From contig JACOUB010000002.1 of NCBI GenBank assembly GCA_016178015.1, positions 1 through 59,921 of the forward strand: a stretch of DNA of 59,921 nucleotides. Direction: 5' to 3'. Below the pieces are notes generated by a model, which was not told the origin of the DNA, did no database searches, and saw nothing but the letters and a program-made list of their open reading frames with translations. The position numbers and the translations under genes are program-made. Positions 9,933 to 19,794 of this stretch are shown piece after piece; positions within the stretch are counted from its first letter, which is position 1; the number at the start of each line of letters is the position of its first letter. Origin of the DNA: Methylocystis sp. (lineage in GTDB: Bacteria; Pseudomonadota; Alphaproteobacteria; Rhizobiales; Beijerinckiaceae).

Positions 9933-11368
9933 AGCGGTCCCTCAAGATGTTCCGGTTCGCGTTGGCGATCGCTGCGGCCGGCGCCGCCGGTTTCTTCGCC
10001 GGACGCTCCATTTGGCCCGCATCGACGCAGGCGCCACAATCCTCGACCGCCGCCTCGAAAATCTCTTCATCGCCATCCGCAGCGTCAGGCCCGGTTATCT
10101 ACTACCGCGATCCCGACGGGCGTCCAGCCTATTCGCTCACGCCCAAAAAGACGCCGGGCGGCAAGGATTATCTGCCGGTGCGTGCAAGTGAAGACCTAGG
10201 CTTCGAGGACAAGCCGCTCTCCTTGCCGCCCGCCGCGCCGGCGGCGAGCGGCGCGCCGAGGCGCGTCCGCTTTTATCGCGCGCCGATGAGCCCGGACACC
10301 TCGCCGACGCCGAAAAAGGATCCGATGGGGATGGACTATATCCCTGTCTATGAGAACGAAGAGGACGAAGGCGCAACGGTCAAAATCAGCCCTGGCAAGT
10401 TGCAAAGGACGAACGTCCGCTCCGAACCGGCAGAGCGCCGCGTCCTGAGCGCGCCCGTCCGCGCGCCCGGCGTCATTCAGTTCGACGAGCGCCGCATTTC
10501 GATCGTTGCTTTGCGCTTTGAAGGCTTCATCGAATCGGTCGAGAACGTCGCGACAGGCGATTACGTCCGCAAAGGCCAGCCGCTCATGCGGATCTATGGC
10601 CCGAGTCTTTCGAGCGCGGCGGCGGAATATCTCGCCGTCCTCAATGCTCCATCGGATGGCGCGATCAGCGCACAGCGCGTGAAAGGCGCAAGGCGGCGGC
10701 TCGACAACCTCGGCATGCCGGAAAGCGCCATCGCCGCGATCGAACGCACGCGGAACGTCCCGCCTTCCGTCGCCTGGCCGGCGCCGGCGGACGGCCATAT
10801 TCTGGAACGGGCGGCGGTCAACGGCATGCGCGCCGCGCCGGGCGACATGCTGTTTCGCATCGTCGACCATTCCGTCGTGTGGGCGCTGGCCGACATCGCC
10901 GAACGCGACCTCGCGTTGATCGCGGTCGGGCAGACGGTCAGCATAAGGCCTCGGGCCTATCCCGATCGTCCATTCGCAGGGCAGATCACACTGATCTATC
11001 CGCATTTGAATGCGGAAACGCGGACTGTGCGGGCGCGGATCGAACTGCCGAACGACGATGGTCTGTTGCGGGCCGACATGTATGCCGATGTCGAAATCGC
11101 CGCCGGCGAGGAGGCTCCGGCGCTGACCGTCCCCGATAGCGCCGTGATCGACAGCGGCGCGCGGCAAGTCGTCCTGATCGACAAGGGCGAGGGCCGCTTT
11201 GAGCCGCGCGAGGTCAAGCTCGGGCGCCGTGGCGACGGCCGAGTCGAGATCAGGGAGGGCGTCTTAGAGGGCGACAAGGTGGTCGTGTCGGCAAATTTCC
11301 TGATCGACGCCGAAAGCAACCTTAAAGCCGCGCTGCACAGCCTCGATGGCGGAGGGAAAGCGCAATGA
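9929..11368 (+). CDS. cusB: Cu(I)/Ag(I) efflux RND periplasmic adaptor
   Basis: 479 residues from the ATG at 9929, which overlaps the cusC stop. It has an N-terminal membrane anchor, then two copies of the short heavy-metal-binding domain: a divergent YYRDPDGRPAYS...GGKDYLPV and a canonical FYRAPMSPDTSP...GMDYIPVYE with the Met residues seen in CusB. A standard membrane-fusion-protein body follows, with hairpin and barrel domains (GFIESVENVATGDYVRKGQPL). It bridges CusA and CusC and hands periplasmic metal to the pump. Two metal-binding domains in tandem are notable; the first lacks the usual Met pair. It overlaps cusA by four bases. Confidence 0.93.
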   Translation: MKRSLKMFRFALAIAAAGAAGFFAGRSIWPASTQAPQSSTAASKISSSPSAASGPVIYYRDPDGRPAYSLTPKKTPGGKDYLPVRASEDLGFEDKPLSLPPAAPAASGAPRRVRFYRAPMSPDTSPTPKKDPMGMDYIPVYENEEDEGATVKISPGKLQRTNVRSEPAERRVLSAPVRAPGVIQFDERRISIVALRFEGFIESVENVATGDYVRKGQPLMRIYGPSLSSAAAEYLAVLNAPSDGAISAQRVKGARRRLDNLGMPESAIAAIERTRNVPPSVAWPAPADGHILERAAVNGMRAAPGDMLFRIVDHSVVWALADIAERDLALIAVGQTVSIRPRAYPDRPFAGQITLIYPHLNAETRTVRARIELPNDDGLLRADMYADVEIAAGEEAPALTVPDSAVIDSGARQVVLIDKGEGRFEPREVKLGRRGDGRVEIREGVLEGDKVVVSANFLIDAESNLKAALHSLDGGGKAQ

Positions 11369-14300
11369 TCGCCCGGCTCATCGCTTGGTCCGCTCATAAC
11401 CTCATATTGGTTCTCATCGGCACGGCGTTTGCCGTCACGTCCGGACTTTATGCCCTGCGACATCTGCCGCTCGACGCGATCCCCGACCTCTCCGATGCGC
11501 AAGTCATCATTTACACCGAATACAAGGGCCAGGCCCCGCAGGTGGTCGAGGATCAGGTGACCTATCCGCTGACGACGGCGATGCTGACCGCGCCGAAATC
11601 GAAAGTGGTGCGTGGTTTTTCATTCTTCGGCGTGTCATTCGTCTACATCATCTTCGAGGATGGAACGGACATTTATTGGGCGCGTTCCCGCGTCCTCGAA
11701 TATCTCAACGCCGCTGCGCGTAAACTCCCCGCTGGAGTGACGCCGACGCTGGGGCCGGACGCGACGGGCGTCGGCTGGGTCTATCAATATGCGTTGCAGG
11801 CCAAGGACAAATCACTCGCGGATTTACGATCGCTGCAAGACTGGAGCGTGCGTTACGGCGTCGCCAAGGCGGAAGGCGTGGCGGAAGCAGCCAGCGTCGG
11901 CGGCTTCGTCAAGCAGTACAATGTCGTGATCGATCCCAATCGGCTGCGCTCGCTGGACATACCACTCTCGCGAGTGCGCGACGCCATTCGCGGCAGCAAC
12001 ATGGATGTCGGCGGCCGCACGGTCGAACTCTCGGAATTCGAGTTCATCGTGCGCGGGCGTGGATATGTGAAGAGCGTCGCCGACCTCGCGAATGTCGTCC
12101 TGAAAGTCGCCAATGGAACGCCCGTCCTATTGAAGGACGCAGCCCGCATTGAACTGGGGCCGGATGAGCGGCGCGGCATCACGGAGCTCAACGGCGAAGG
12201 CGAGGTCGCGAGCGGCATTGCGTTGCAGCGATTTGGCCAGAACGCGCTCGACGTGATCGACAACGTCAAAGCGAGGCTCGCCGACATGGCGGCGAGCCTA
12301 GCCAAGGGAGTGGAGATCGTCCCCGTCTATGATCGCTCGCAGCTGATTCACAAGGCAATCGACACGTTGAAGGAGACGCTTGCCGAAGAGAGCGTCGTCG
12401 TCGCTCTGGTCTGCATTGTTTTCCTGCTGCATGTTCGCAGCGCGCTGGTGGCGATTCTGATGCTGCCGGTCGCCATCCTCATGGCTTTCGGCGCCATGAG
12501 AGTCTTGGGACTCGGCTCCAACATCATGAGTCTGGGCGGCATCGCCATCGCCATCGGCGCGATGATCGATGCAGCGATCGTGATGATCGAGAACGCTCAC
12601 AAGCGTCTGGAACGCGCTCCGCCAGACATGCCGCGCATTCATGTGCTGATCGAGGCGGCGAGCGAGGTGGGGCCGGCCTTGTTCTTCAGCTTGCTCGTCA
12701 TCACGGTATCGTTTCTGCCGATCTTCACCATGGAAGCGCAGGAAGGGCGCCTGTTCAGTCCGCTCGCCTTTACGAAGACCTTCGCCATGGCGGCGGCGGC
12801 GATCCTCTCGGTGACGTTGGTCCCGGCCCTGATGGTCATTTTCGTGCGCGGAAAAATCGCGCCCGAGCGCAAGAACCCCATCAACCGGCTGCTCATCTGG
12901 CTCTATCGGCCGGTGATCCGGTTCGTGCTCGAAGCGAAAACCTTGACGATCGCGCTGGCGCTCGTCGTGCTTGTCGTCAGCGTCTGGCCCGCGCTGCGGC
13001 TCGGAACGGAATTCATGCCGAGCCTCGATGAAGGCGTGTTGATGTATATGCCGACGACCTTGCCCGGCATTTCCGTCACCAAGGCGGCGGAGCTGTTGCA
13101 GACGCAAGACAGGATCATCAAAACGTTCCAGGAAGTCGCCTCGGTCTATGGCAAGGCGGGACGCGCCGAGACCGCCACCGATCCGGCCCCGACCGAAATG
13201 ATCGAGACCATTATCAATCTGAAGCCGAAGGACGAATGGCGCGCTGGGCTGACCATCGACGCATTGATCGCGGAACTCGATAAGGCCTTGCAGTTTCCTG
13301 GCGTCTCCAACGCCTGGACCATGCCGATCAAGGCGCGCACCGACATGCTGGCGACCGGCATTCGCACGCCCGTCGGCATCAAAGTTCTGGGCAAGGACTT
13401 GACCGAACTGGAGAGGTTCGCTCGCCAGATCGAAATCGTGGTCAGAACAGTGCCTGGAACCTCCACCGCTTACGCCGAGCGCATCATGGGCGGCTATTAT
13501 CTTAATGTCACGCCGAGGCGCGACGCGCTTGCCCGCTATGGTCTGACGGTAGGCGATGTGCAGGAGGTGGTTGCGACCGCCCTCGGCGGCGAGACGATCA
13601 CCACGACCGTCGAAGGCCGCGAACGCTATGGCGTGAATATTCGCTATCCACGCGATCTGCGCAGCGATCCGCAGTCGATTGCGCGCGACGTTCTGGTCGC
13701 CGTGCCGGGCGGCGGGACCGTGCCGCTCGGCGAGGTCGCGACCATCGCGCTGGGGCGCGGCCCGACCACCGTCCGCACCGGGAATGGCCAGCTCGCGGTC
13801 TATCTCTTCGTCGATATCCGCGATCGCGACCTCGGCTCCTATGTCGCCGACGCCAAAGCGGCTGTCGCGGCGAACATTCAATTTCCGCCGGGCTCCTATG
13901 TCGTCTGGAGCGGCCAGTTCGAATATCTCGAACGCGCGACCGCGCGACTGAAGATCGTCATACCGGTCACGCTCCTCATCATTTTCCTGCTGCTCTACCT
14001 GAACTTCCGGCGCTTGACGGAGACCCTGATCGTCATGCTGTCGCTCCCCTTCGCATTGGTCGGCGGGCTCTGGTTGATGTGGGGGCTCGGCTTCAACTTT
14101 TCCGTGGCGGTGGCCGTGGGTTTTATCGCGCTTGCCGGCGTCGCCGCGGAAACGGGCGTGATCATGTTGATCTATCTCGATCACGCCATGGTGGAGTTGC
14201 AGGAAATGCAAGAAGCCGAGGGCAAGGTCTTCACGCGCGCGCATTTGAACGAGGCGATCATGCTGGGGGCAGTCGAACGCGTGCGCCCCAAAATGATGAC

Positions 14301-14532
14301 CGTCGTCGCCATCATGGCGGGGCTGCTGCCGATCATGTGGAGCGCCGGAACCGGCTCCGAAGTCATGCAACGCATCGCCGCGCCGATGATCGGCGGCATG
14401 ATTTCCTCAACGATCCTGACGCTCGCGGTGATCCCGGCGGTTTATGGGCTGATCAAGGGGTTCGGATTGCCCGATCTCGAAAATGCGCCGCAACCGCAAG
14501 ATTCGATTTCCAACCCGGCAGCCGCCCAGTGA
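11365..14532 (+). CDS. cusA: Cu(I)/Ag(I) efflux RND transporter, inner-membrane pump
   Basis: 1055 residues with the heavy-metal-efflux RND layout: TM1, a large periplasmic loop, TM2-6, a second loop and TM8-12. Three methionines lie at residues 562, 612 and 661 (in YMPTTLPG, PTEMIET, TDMLATG). Their spacing of 50 and 49 equals that of the E. coli CusA copper-binding triad M573/M623/M672, which supports monovalent copper/silver rather than divalent zinc/cobalt. The proton-relay aspartate is present in GAMIDAAIVMIEN (about residue 402). It starts within the cusB stop and ends the operon, converging on the patatin-like gene. Confidence 0.95.
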   Translation: MIARLIAWSAHNLILVLIGTAFAVTSGLYALRHLPLDAIPDLSDAQVIIYTEYKGQAPQVVEDQVTYPLTTAMLTAPKSKVVRGFSFFGVSFVYIIFEDGTDIYWARSRVLEYLNAAARKLPAGVTPTLGPDATGVGWVYQYALQAKDKSLADLRSLQDWSVRYGVAKAEGVAEAASVGGFVKQYNVVIDPNRLRSLDIPLSRVRDAIRGSNMDVGGRTVELSEFEFIVRGRGYVKSVADLANVVLKVANGTPVLLKDAARIELGPDERRGITELNGEGEVASGIALQRFGQNALDVIDNVKARLADMAASLAKGVEIVPVYDRSQLIHKAIDTLKETLAEESVVVALVCIVFLLHVRSALVAILMLPVAILMAFGAMRVLGLGSNIMSLGGIAIAIGAMIDAAIVMIENAHKRLERAPPDMPRIHVLIEAASEVGPALFFSLLVITVSFLPIFTMEAQEGRLFSPLAFTKTFAMAAAAILSVTLVPALMVIFVRGKIAPERKNPINRLLIWLYRPVIRFVLEAKTLTIALALVVLVVSVWPALRLGTEFMPSLDEGVLMYMPTTLPGISVTKAAELLQTQDRIIKTFQEVASVYGKAGRAETATDPAPTEMIETIINLKPKDEWRAGLTIDALIAELDKALQFPGVSNAWTMPIKARTDMLATGIRTPVGIKVLGKDLTELERFARQIEIVVRTVPGTSTAYAERIMGGYYLNVTPRRDALARYGLTVGDVQEVVATALGGETITTTVEGRERYGVNIRYPRDLRSDPQSIARDVLVAVPGGGTVPLGEVATIALGRGPTTVRTGNGQLAVYLFVDIRDRDLGSYVADAKAAVAANIQFPPGSYVVWSGQFEYLERATARLKIVIPVTLLIIFLLLYLNFRRLTETLIVMLSLPFALVGGLWLMWGLGFNFSVAVAVGFIALAGVAAETGVIMLIYLDHAMVELQEMQEAEGKVFTRAHLNEAIMLGAVERVRPKMMTVVAIMAGLLPIMWSAGTGSEVMQRIAAPMIGGMISSTILTLAVIPAVYGLIKGFGLPDLENAPQPQDSISNPAAAQ

Positions 14533-14620
14533 CCGACCAGGACGTGGCGAAGCTTGATGGCGTGTGTCAATGCGGCGACAAAAAACCACATTACGCCAGC
14601 GCTCCGTCGACAAACGACTT

Positions 14621-16366
14621 TTACGGTTTCGGTGAAATCCGAAGGTCGGTTTCGGGTTTCGGAATTCGACCGTCACGAATTTTGGGCTCTTGTCGCCAAT
14701 CCGTTCCCATAGCCGCCAATTTGTTTCCGCGTCTCAACATCGCCGCCAACCGGGACTCATCTTGTTTGTATTGGCCCGGGTTCTCGGCGTACCGAGTAAG
14801 AAAAGCATGAAAGTCCTCGCCGCCGCCGGGCGTTCCCTTATATGCCGTCGCAACCTCGTCGAGGGTTTCCTCCATGCGGGCCATAGCAACCAGAAAACGC
14901 CGCCATCGGTGCAAATCCAGACTGAATTCCTTTCGGAGCTTTTCACCGGCTACTTTGCCGTAACCGACCAGCTTGCGGATTTTCGCCTCGTCCATCGTGA
15001 GATTCAGACCGCCTTCGTCCGGCTTTAGACCGATATGCACGATGCGCTCGCGGTATCCAGGAAGAATACTTTGGAGATTATCCTGCCAGTCTTTGGCCGA
15101 ATCGATCAGCCTGAGAAGAAAGCCGCCCAATCCCTCGAATGGCTGGACAGGGATTTGGATCCCCCCATGAGCAGATGTTGGCAACCAGACATTTCCGCCA
15201 CGGCTTTTCTTTGGGTCGAACTCATCCAGCGAGATCGCGAACGTCGGACTATTCGGCAGGAGATGATCGAAAAAATGAATTGGAAAATTACTGGACAAGC
15301 CGCCATCGCTAAACAAGCATCGTCGAAGCTGGTTTTGGTCGTCGGGACTCGTGAACGTATAATCTCGACGCCATAGCGGCACTGCGGAAATCAGTCCGGG
15401 AAAACTGAGGCTCATGCGCGCCGCGACAACGATCGGCAATCGAGCGTCATCGGGGAAACAAAAGAAGGTTCCTTCCTCGCCCCTCAGCGGTTCGAACGGA
15501 TCGCATTCTCGGATCAAGAAATCCATTATTCGCTTGGGAAAAATCTTGGCCCATTCGCGTTGCTCGAAGACAAAGCCATTGTTTTCCATTGGCAACGTAT
15601 AGGGACGTCGTTCCATCAGACTGGTCGTCATCATGGCGAGATGAATCGGCTCATGGCCGTTCTTCGGTTTCGCAAGATCGCCGAAGGTGAGCGGAGCCTC
15701 CGGGTCTTGCCCGAGCCCCGCCGCTTCATCGATCAGCTTCGCCAACCAATCGGTGAACCCGTCGCCACCGGCGCAGGTCTGTTGAGTTCCCGGACAGAGA
15801 CCGAAGTCATTCGCGGGCAATTCCGTGTGTAATGCTTTGTAAAGACGCCAAACAACCGCGCAAAAGACGCCGACCAGAGCTAACAGAGCGCCGAAGGCCA
15901 CAAGGCCGAAGCCGCATTTGAACATCACGGCGATCAAAACCACGAACAAGCCCACGCCCGCGCCAAGCAGCGCATTTTTCCAATACCCAACGACGGCAGC
16001 GCGAGCGACGCCAAGCCATTTTCCCAAGCCGGACTTGCCTTTGAGAGCCGCCACCAACATGTCGAACAGCGGCTTCAAGGCCGGCGTCGGCTGAAAAAAC
16101 GCCAGTAGGTTGCCGACCTCGTCGGGAACCTTGGCCAATCGCCCGAATCCCCCATCGGCGGTTTGCCGCCCATATTCCGCCGCAGCCACGGCGACCGCCG
16201 CCATGGCGCCGGCCGACGTTCCGCCGATGCTGGAGAAGCGATAATCCTCGGCCAGAGAAACCAGCGCGAGAGGGTAGACGACTCCGCTCGTGATTCCGCC
16301 CTTCATTACGATGTCGCAAACTTTTTGTGGGTTGCTGAATTTTTCTGTCTGCTCTGCGTGTGTCAC
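14621..16366 (-). CDS. Patatin-like phospholipase with two central membrane segments
   Basis: 581 residues from a GTG start supported by GGGGAG eight bases upstream. Patatin catalytic elements are visible: the glycine loop GGITSG (23-28), the nucleophile motif GTSAG with Ser51, and the DGG dyad partner with Asp354. Between them, residues about 131-149 and 152-174 form a hydrophobic pair, an insertion not found in soluble patatins, implying membrane attachment. The C-terminal half is mixed and charged. Base composition looks less GC-rich than flanking genes, and the gene sits beside a broken rmlC tail, suggesting acquisition. A lipid acyl hydrolase role follows from the family; the biological target is unknown. 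Confidence 0.85.
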   Translation of the reverse strand: MTHAEQTEKFSNPQKVCDIVMKGGITSGVVYPLALVSLAEDYRFSSIGGTSAGAMAAVAVAAAEYGRQTADGGFGRLAKVPDEVGNLLAFFQPTPALKPLFDMLVAALKGKSGLGKWLGVARAAVVGYWKNALLGAGVGLFVVLIAVMFKCGFGLVAFGALLALVGVFCAVVWRLYKALHTELPANDFGLCPGTQQTCAGGDGFTDWLAKLIDEAAGLGQDPEAPLTFGDLAKPKNGHEPIHLAMMTTSLMERRPYTLPMENNGFVFEQREWAKIFPKRIMDFLIRECDPFEPLRGEEGTFFCFPDDARLPIVVAARMSLSFPGLISAVPLWRRDYTFTSPDDQNQLRRCLFSDGGLSSNFPIHFFDHLLPNSPTFAISLDEFDPKKSRGGNVWLPTSAHGGIQIPVQPFEGLGGFLLRLIDSAKDWQDNLQSILPGYRERIVHIGLKPDEGGLNLTMDEAKIRKLVGYGKVAGEKLRKEFSLDLHRWRRFLVAMARMEETLDEVATAYKGTPGGGEDFHAFLTRYAENPGQYKQDESRLAAMLRRGNKLAAMGTDWRQEPKIRDGRIPKPETDLRISPKP

Positions 16367-16525
16367 TTCGAGAGCTCCCCGAAACTAGAAAAGTGAACGA
16401 TGCCACATGTAGGCGGCGCCTCACGCCACACGTTTCAGCCAGGCGTTGGGAAAATGCGAGACATCATTCCCGTCAGCATAAGTGTGGTTCAACTCCAGCG
16501 TTACTAAGGTTGTTTCCCGGGGAGA

Positions 16526-16738
16526 TCAATCGGCGTCCCCGGGAAACGCAAGGCGATCGGCGGTCGAGAGCCGGTCATCGGTCACGCCAAAGCCGAGCGC
16601 CGAATGAGCCCCCGCGCCTGACCGGGCGCGAAGGGGCGGCTCATCTGATACAGCATGTCCGTTTGCGCCTCCAGCGTGAGAAAGCCGTGCGCGCAGCCTT
16701 CCGGTTGAGGCGCCCATCCCTGAAAATCTCGCCTTTCT
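16526..16738 (-). pseudogene. rmlC: Remnant of the C-terminus of dTDP-4-dehydrorhamnose 3,5-epimerase
   Basis: Within the 478-base gap 16367-16844, the minus strand encodes PEGCAHGFLTLEAQTDMLYQ and then MSRPFAPGQARGL, matching the RmlC motifs PxGFAHGFxxL and LYxxxxxYxPxxxxGxRW. The frame then breaks near 16590-16620 and the tail SALGFGVTDDRLSTADR continues in another frame to a stop at 16526. Everything upstream of the Gln-Gly before PQPEG is missing. It is a 5'-truncated, frameshifted relic, with no intact rml gene in the window. The remaining gap sequence shows nothing else. Confidence 0.75.
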
Positions 16739-16844
16739 TTGCGCTCTGTGCTAACGGCATCGGGCGGGGCGAGCCGGTTTGCCCCAGCGCCACAAGCCCG
16801 AGCGCGAGAAGCCCGAGCGCCACAAGAACGCAAGTCGAGGGGTC

Positions 16845-17639
16845 ATGTCCGATATTTTCCGCGAGGTGGACGAGGACGTCCGCAGAGACAAGGCCGCCAA
16901 CCTGTGGAAGCGCTATCAGACGCCGGTGTTCGTGACGGCGTTCCTCATCGTCGCCGCCACCGGCGGCTGGCGCTATTACGAGGACAACCGCATCAAGGCC
17001 GCGGAGGCCGCCAATGCGCGCTTCCAAAGCGCCGCCGCGCTGGCGCGTCAGGGCAACCGGGACGAGGCGATCAAAGCCTTCGAGGCCATCGCCAAGGATG
17101 CGCCCAAGGGTTACGCGACGCTGGCGCGTCTGCGCGCCGCCGAAGAACTGCTCGCCGTCGATAAGCCCAAGGCGATCGCGGCGCTCGACGCCATCGCCGA
17201 AGACAAGACCGTCGACCGGCTCACCCAGGAAGTGGCGCGGCTGCGCGCCGCCATGGCCGTCATGGAGGAAGGCGACCGCCAGAAAATGGAACTGCGCTTG
17301 GGGCCGCTCGAAGCCAACATCAATCCGTTCCGCTACTCGGCGCAGGAATGGATGGCGCTCGATGCGCTGGAGAACGGCGATTTCGACGAGGCCGGACGGG
17401 TTTTCGATCTGCTCATTACCGATCGCGACGCGCCCCAAGCCATGCGCCAGCGGGCGGCGGCCTACCAGGGGCTGTTGCGCGCGGCGCGCGGGGCCAAGCC
17501 GACGGCGGAAGACGCTGCGGCGCCGCAAGACGGCGCGCAAGCTCCCGCGCCCGAGGCCGGCGCGGTTTCCGTAACGCCCGAAGGCGATGGGGCTCTTCAG
17601 CCCATCCCGCCGCCGACGCCCGCTCCCGAGACGAAATAA
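16845..17639 (+). CDS. YfgM-like membrane-anchored tetratricopeptide protein
   Basis: 264 residues from the ATG at 16845 (AGGGG nearby; the upstream in-frame extension is unstructured). A short cytoplasmic N-terminus ([20 protein letters not shown]) precedes one membrane segment ([19 protein letters not shown]) and an Ala-rich helical periplasmic repeat domain. The C-terminal 50 residues are Pro/Ala/Glu-rich and low in complexity. The start motif and position just before der match the YfgM family, which in E. coli associates with SecYEG and periplasmic chaperones. A trafficking role here is inferred from family. Confidence 0.82.
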   Translation: MSDIFREVDEDVRRDKAANLWKRYQTPVFVTAFLIVAATGGWRYYEDNRIKAAEAANARFQSAAALARQGNRDEAIKAFEAIAKDAPKGYATLARLRAAEELLAVDKPKAIAALDAIAEDKTVDRLTQEVARLRAAMAVMEEGDRQKMELRLGPLEANINPFRYSAQEWMALDALENGDFDEAGRVFDLLITDRDAPQAMRQRAAAYQGLLRAARGAKPTAEDAAAPQDGAQAPAPEAGAVSVTPEGDGALQPIPPPTPAPETK

Positions 17640-17660
17640 GCGGGCCGTCGGCAACGGCTT

Positions 17661-17719
17661 GCGAGCTTGAAAGCTCGCGGTCCAGGCGTCGCTCTGGACC
17701 GCGAGCCTTCAGGCTCGCA
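17661..17719. repeat. Hairpin repeat of the GCGAGC-type between the yfgM-like gene and der
   Basis: The arms GCGAGCTTGAAAGCTCGCGG and GACCGCGAGCCTTCAGGCTCGC pair as a long inverted repeat, each arm itself being a small palindrome. The same element recurs at 34053-34118. It lies inside a co-directional pair, so it may be an RNA structure in the transcript rather than a full terminator. Confidence 0.75.
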
Positions 17720-17746
17720 TGGCCTTCACGCCAAAGAGACACGGGC

Positions 17747-19144
17747 ATGTCCTTCACCCTCGCCATCATCGGCAGGCCCAATGTCGGCAAGTCGACTCTC
17801 TTCAATCGGCTCGTCGGCAAGAAGCTGGCGCTCGTCGACGATCGCCCAGGCGTGACTCGCGACCGGCGCGAGGGCGAGGCGCATCTCGCCGATCTCGCCT
17901 TTACGATCATCGATACGGCGGGACTCGCGGAGGGCGCCGGCCCGACGCTCGAAGGGCGCATGCGCGCCCAGACAGAAGCCGCGATTGGCGCCGCCGACGC
18001 CATCCTGTTCATGATTGACGCGCGCGCCGGGGTCACCCCGGACGACAAATATTTTGCGGCGCTTGTGCGGCGCGCCGGCAAACCGGTGGCGCTGGTCGCC
18101 AATAAGGCGGAAGGGAAGAAAGGCGAGGCCGGCGTGCTCGAGGCCTACGATCTGGGGCTCGGCGATCCGGTCCCGCTGTCCGCCGAGCATGGCGAGGGGC
18201 TCGCGGATCTGTTCGACGCCTTGCGGCTGGCTTTGCCCGAGGCGACTGCGGCGCCTGCGCCGACCGAAACGGGCGCAGAGCAAGTTGCGATCAGCGACGA
18301 CGAGGACGGCGGCGACGTCGATGTGACGAAACCGCTGCGCATCGCCGTCGTCGGGCGGCCCAACGCCGGCAAGTCAACGCTGATCAACGCGCTGATCGGC
18401 GAAGACCGCCTGTTGACCGGCCCTGAGCCCGGCATCACGCGCGACTCCATCGGCGTCGACTTTCGCTGGCGCGAGCGCGGCGTGAAACTGTTCGACACGG
18501 CGGGACTGCGCAAGCGCGCTCGCGTCGTCGATAAATTGGAAAAGCTCGCCGGCGCCGACGCCCTGCGCGCCGTGCGCTTTTCCGAAGTCGTCGTGCTGCT
18601 CGTCGATTCCAACACCCCTTTCGAGAAGCAGGACCTCGCCATCGCCGATCTCGCAGCGCGCGAGGGCCGGGCCATCGTCATCGCGCTCGGCAAATGGGAC
18701 CTCGTCGACAACGCGGCCGCGCAACTGGCGCATTTGCGCGAAGCGGCGGAACGCTTGCTGCCCCAGATCAAAGGGACGCAGCTCGTCCCCGTTTCTGGCG
18801 TGACGGGTTCTGGCCTCGACGCTCTGATGCGCGCCGTCGTGAAGGTCCATGAGCTTTGGAACATGCGCATTTCCACGGCGCGGCTCAATCGCTGGTTGGA
18901 GACGACGCTGGAGGAAACGCCGCCGCCGGCGGTTTCCGGACGGCGCATCAAAATCCGTTACGCCACCCAGGCCAAGGCGCGGCCGCCGCACTTCATTTTG
19001 TTCGGCGCCCAGCTCGAAGCATTGCCGACGAGCTACGAGCGCTTTTTGATCAACGGCCTGCGCCGCGCCTTCGATCTGCCGGGCGTGCCGATACGGATTT
19101 CCATGAAGGCGGGGGAGAATCCGTACGCGACGGGAAAGAAGTGA
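17747..19144 (+). CDS. der: Ribosome-assembly GTPase Der (EngA)
   Basis: 465 residues from the ATG at 17747, followed immediately by the first P-loop (GRPNVGKST). Two tandem G domains are present, each with its DTAGL switch, and the second P-loop is GRPNAGKST; a C-terminal KH-like domain ends the protein. The first G4 motif is NKAE, as commonly seen in the family. In the second the usual NKWD reads GKWD, so the base-contacting Asn is replaced by Gly. Der acts in 50S subunit maturation. It follows the YfgM-like gene in a widely conserved order, with a hairpin repeat between them. Confidence 0.95.
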   Translation: MSFTLAIIGRPNVGKSTLFNRLVGKKLALVDDRPGVTRDRREGEAHLADLAFTIIDTAGLAEGAGPTLEGRMRAQTEAAIGAADAILFMIDARAGVTPDDKYFAALVRRAGKPVALVANKAEGKKGEAGVLEAYDLGLGDPVPLSAEHGEGLADLFDALRLALPEATAAPAPTETGAEQVAISDDEDGGDVDVTKPLRIAVVGRPNAGKSTLINALIGEDRLLTGPEPGITRDSIGVDFRWRERGVKLFDTAGLRKRARVVDKLEKLAGADALRAVRFSEVVVLLVDSNTPFEKQDLAIADLAAREGRAIVIALGKWDLVDNAAAQLAHLREAAERLLPQIKGTQLVPVSGVTGSGLDALMRAVVKVHELWNMRISTARLNRWLETTLEETPPPAVSGRRIKIRYATQAKARPPHFILFGAQLEALPTSYERFLINGLRRAFDLPGVPIRISMKAGENPYATGKK

Positions 19145-19158
19145 GGAGGCGAGCGGCG

Positions 19159-19473
19159 TCAGGCGCCGGGCTTGTCCTGGTCTTGCCACTTGGATGGCCG
19201 GTCTTGCGCCTCATGGAAGACGCGGAGGATTTCGATGCGGCCTTCGATGATGCGATAGGGCAGCAGGTAGGGGAGGCGAGGAACTTGCAGTTCCTGCACC
19301 CCGTCCGTGCTGTCGGATGGACGCCCGAGATAAGGCTGGTCGCGAAGAAGCGACGCGCTATGGACGATCCGTTGCAGCATCCGGCCGGCCAAATTGGCGT
19401 CGCCGATGCTCTCGTAATAGGCGGATATCGACAATAGATCGCGTTGCGCCCAAGCCAACCAGACGATTTCCAC
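19159..19473 (-). CDS. ParE/RelE-family toxin
   Basis: 104 residues with the short mixed fold of the ParE/RelE superfamily. The N-terminus WLAWAQRDLLSISAYYES and the C-terminal LPYLLPYRIIEGRIEILRVFHEAQD are typical of ParE-like type II toxins, including the family's terminal His-x-x-Gln/Arg strand. It starts three bases after the stop of the antitoxin gene, the usual order. ParE members poison gyrase and RelE members cleave mRNA; sequence alone does not decide. It converges on der. Confidence 0.87.
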   Translation of the reverse strand: MEIVWLAWAQRDLLSISAYYESIGDANLAGRMLQRIVHSASLLRDQPYLGRPSDSTDGVQELQVPRLPYLLPYRIIEGRIEILRVFHEAQDRPSKWQDQDKPGA

Positions 19474-19476
19474 AAC

Positions 19477-19761
19477 TCATTTCCGCGCCGGAAAAACATC
19501 CGGCCGCGGCGGATCGATCGCCGCGCCCGCGCCGAGCGAATCGACCCACTCAAGCATGGCCGTGTGCGAGATGAAAACGCCCTTGTCCGCTTCCCTCAGG
19601 GCCTCGTGCAATTCCTTTGCTTTGAAGGAGTTTTTCTTAACGTAGTCGGCAAGCGCCTCGGCGGCGAGATAGGCTTTCGAGCGCTTGGTCGCGCGGCTGA
19701 GGTAGTCGAGCTGTTCTTTCAGCTCTTCCGGCACACGAACGGAGAGAACGGTCGATGACAT
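19477..19761 (-). CDS. Ribbon-helix-helix antitoxin
   Basis: 94 residues from the ATG at 19761, where the recognisable N-terminal strand begins (TVLSVRVPEELKEQLDYLS). The ribbon-helix-helix DNA-binding region covers about the first 45 residues (..ATKRSKAYLAAEALADYV), and the C-terminal half is the flexible toxin-neutralising tail. The frame stays open 62 codons upstream, but that stretch has no family character and overlaps the promoter. Such antitoxins repress their own operon, consistent with the palindrome at 19813-19831. Confidence 0.88.
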   Translation of the reverse strand: MSSTVLSVRVPEELKEQLDYLSRATKRSKAYLAAEALADYVKKNSFKAKELHEALREADKGVFISHTAMLEWVDSLGAGAAIDPPRPDVFPARK

Positions 19762-19794
19762 AGCGGTCCCGGCATCGTTGACATGTGCAGTAAG

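Noticed and set aside
12298-14370. Long open frame (about 690 codons) antisense to cusA
   Set aside because: It mirrors the codon structure of cusA, has a His/Asp/Arg-rich composition typical of antisense frames in GC-rich DNA, and shows no family motif.
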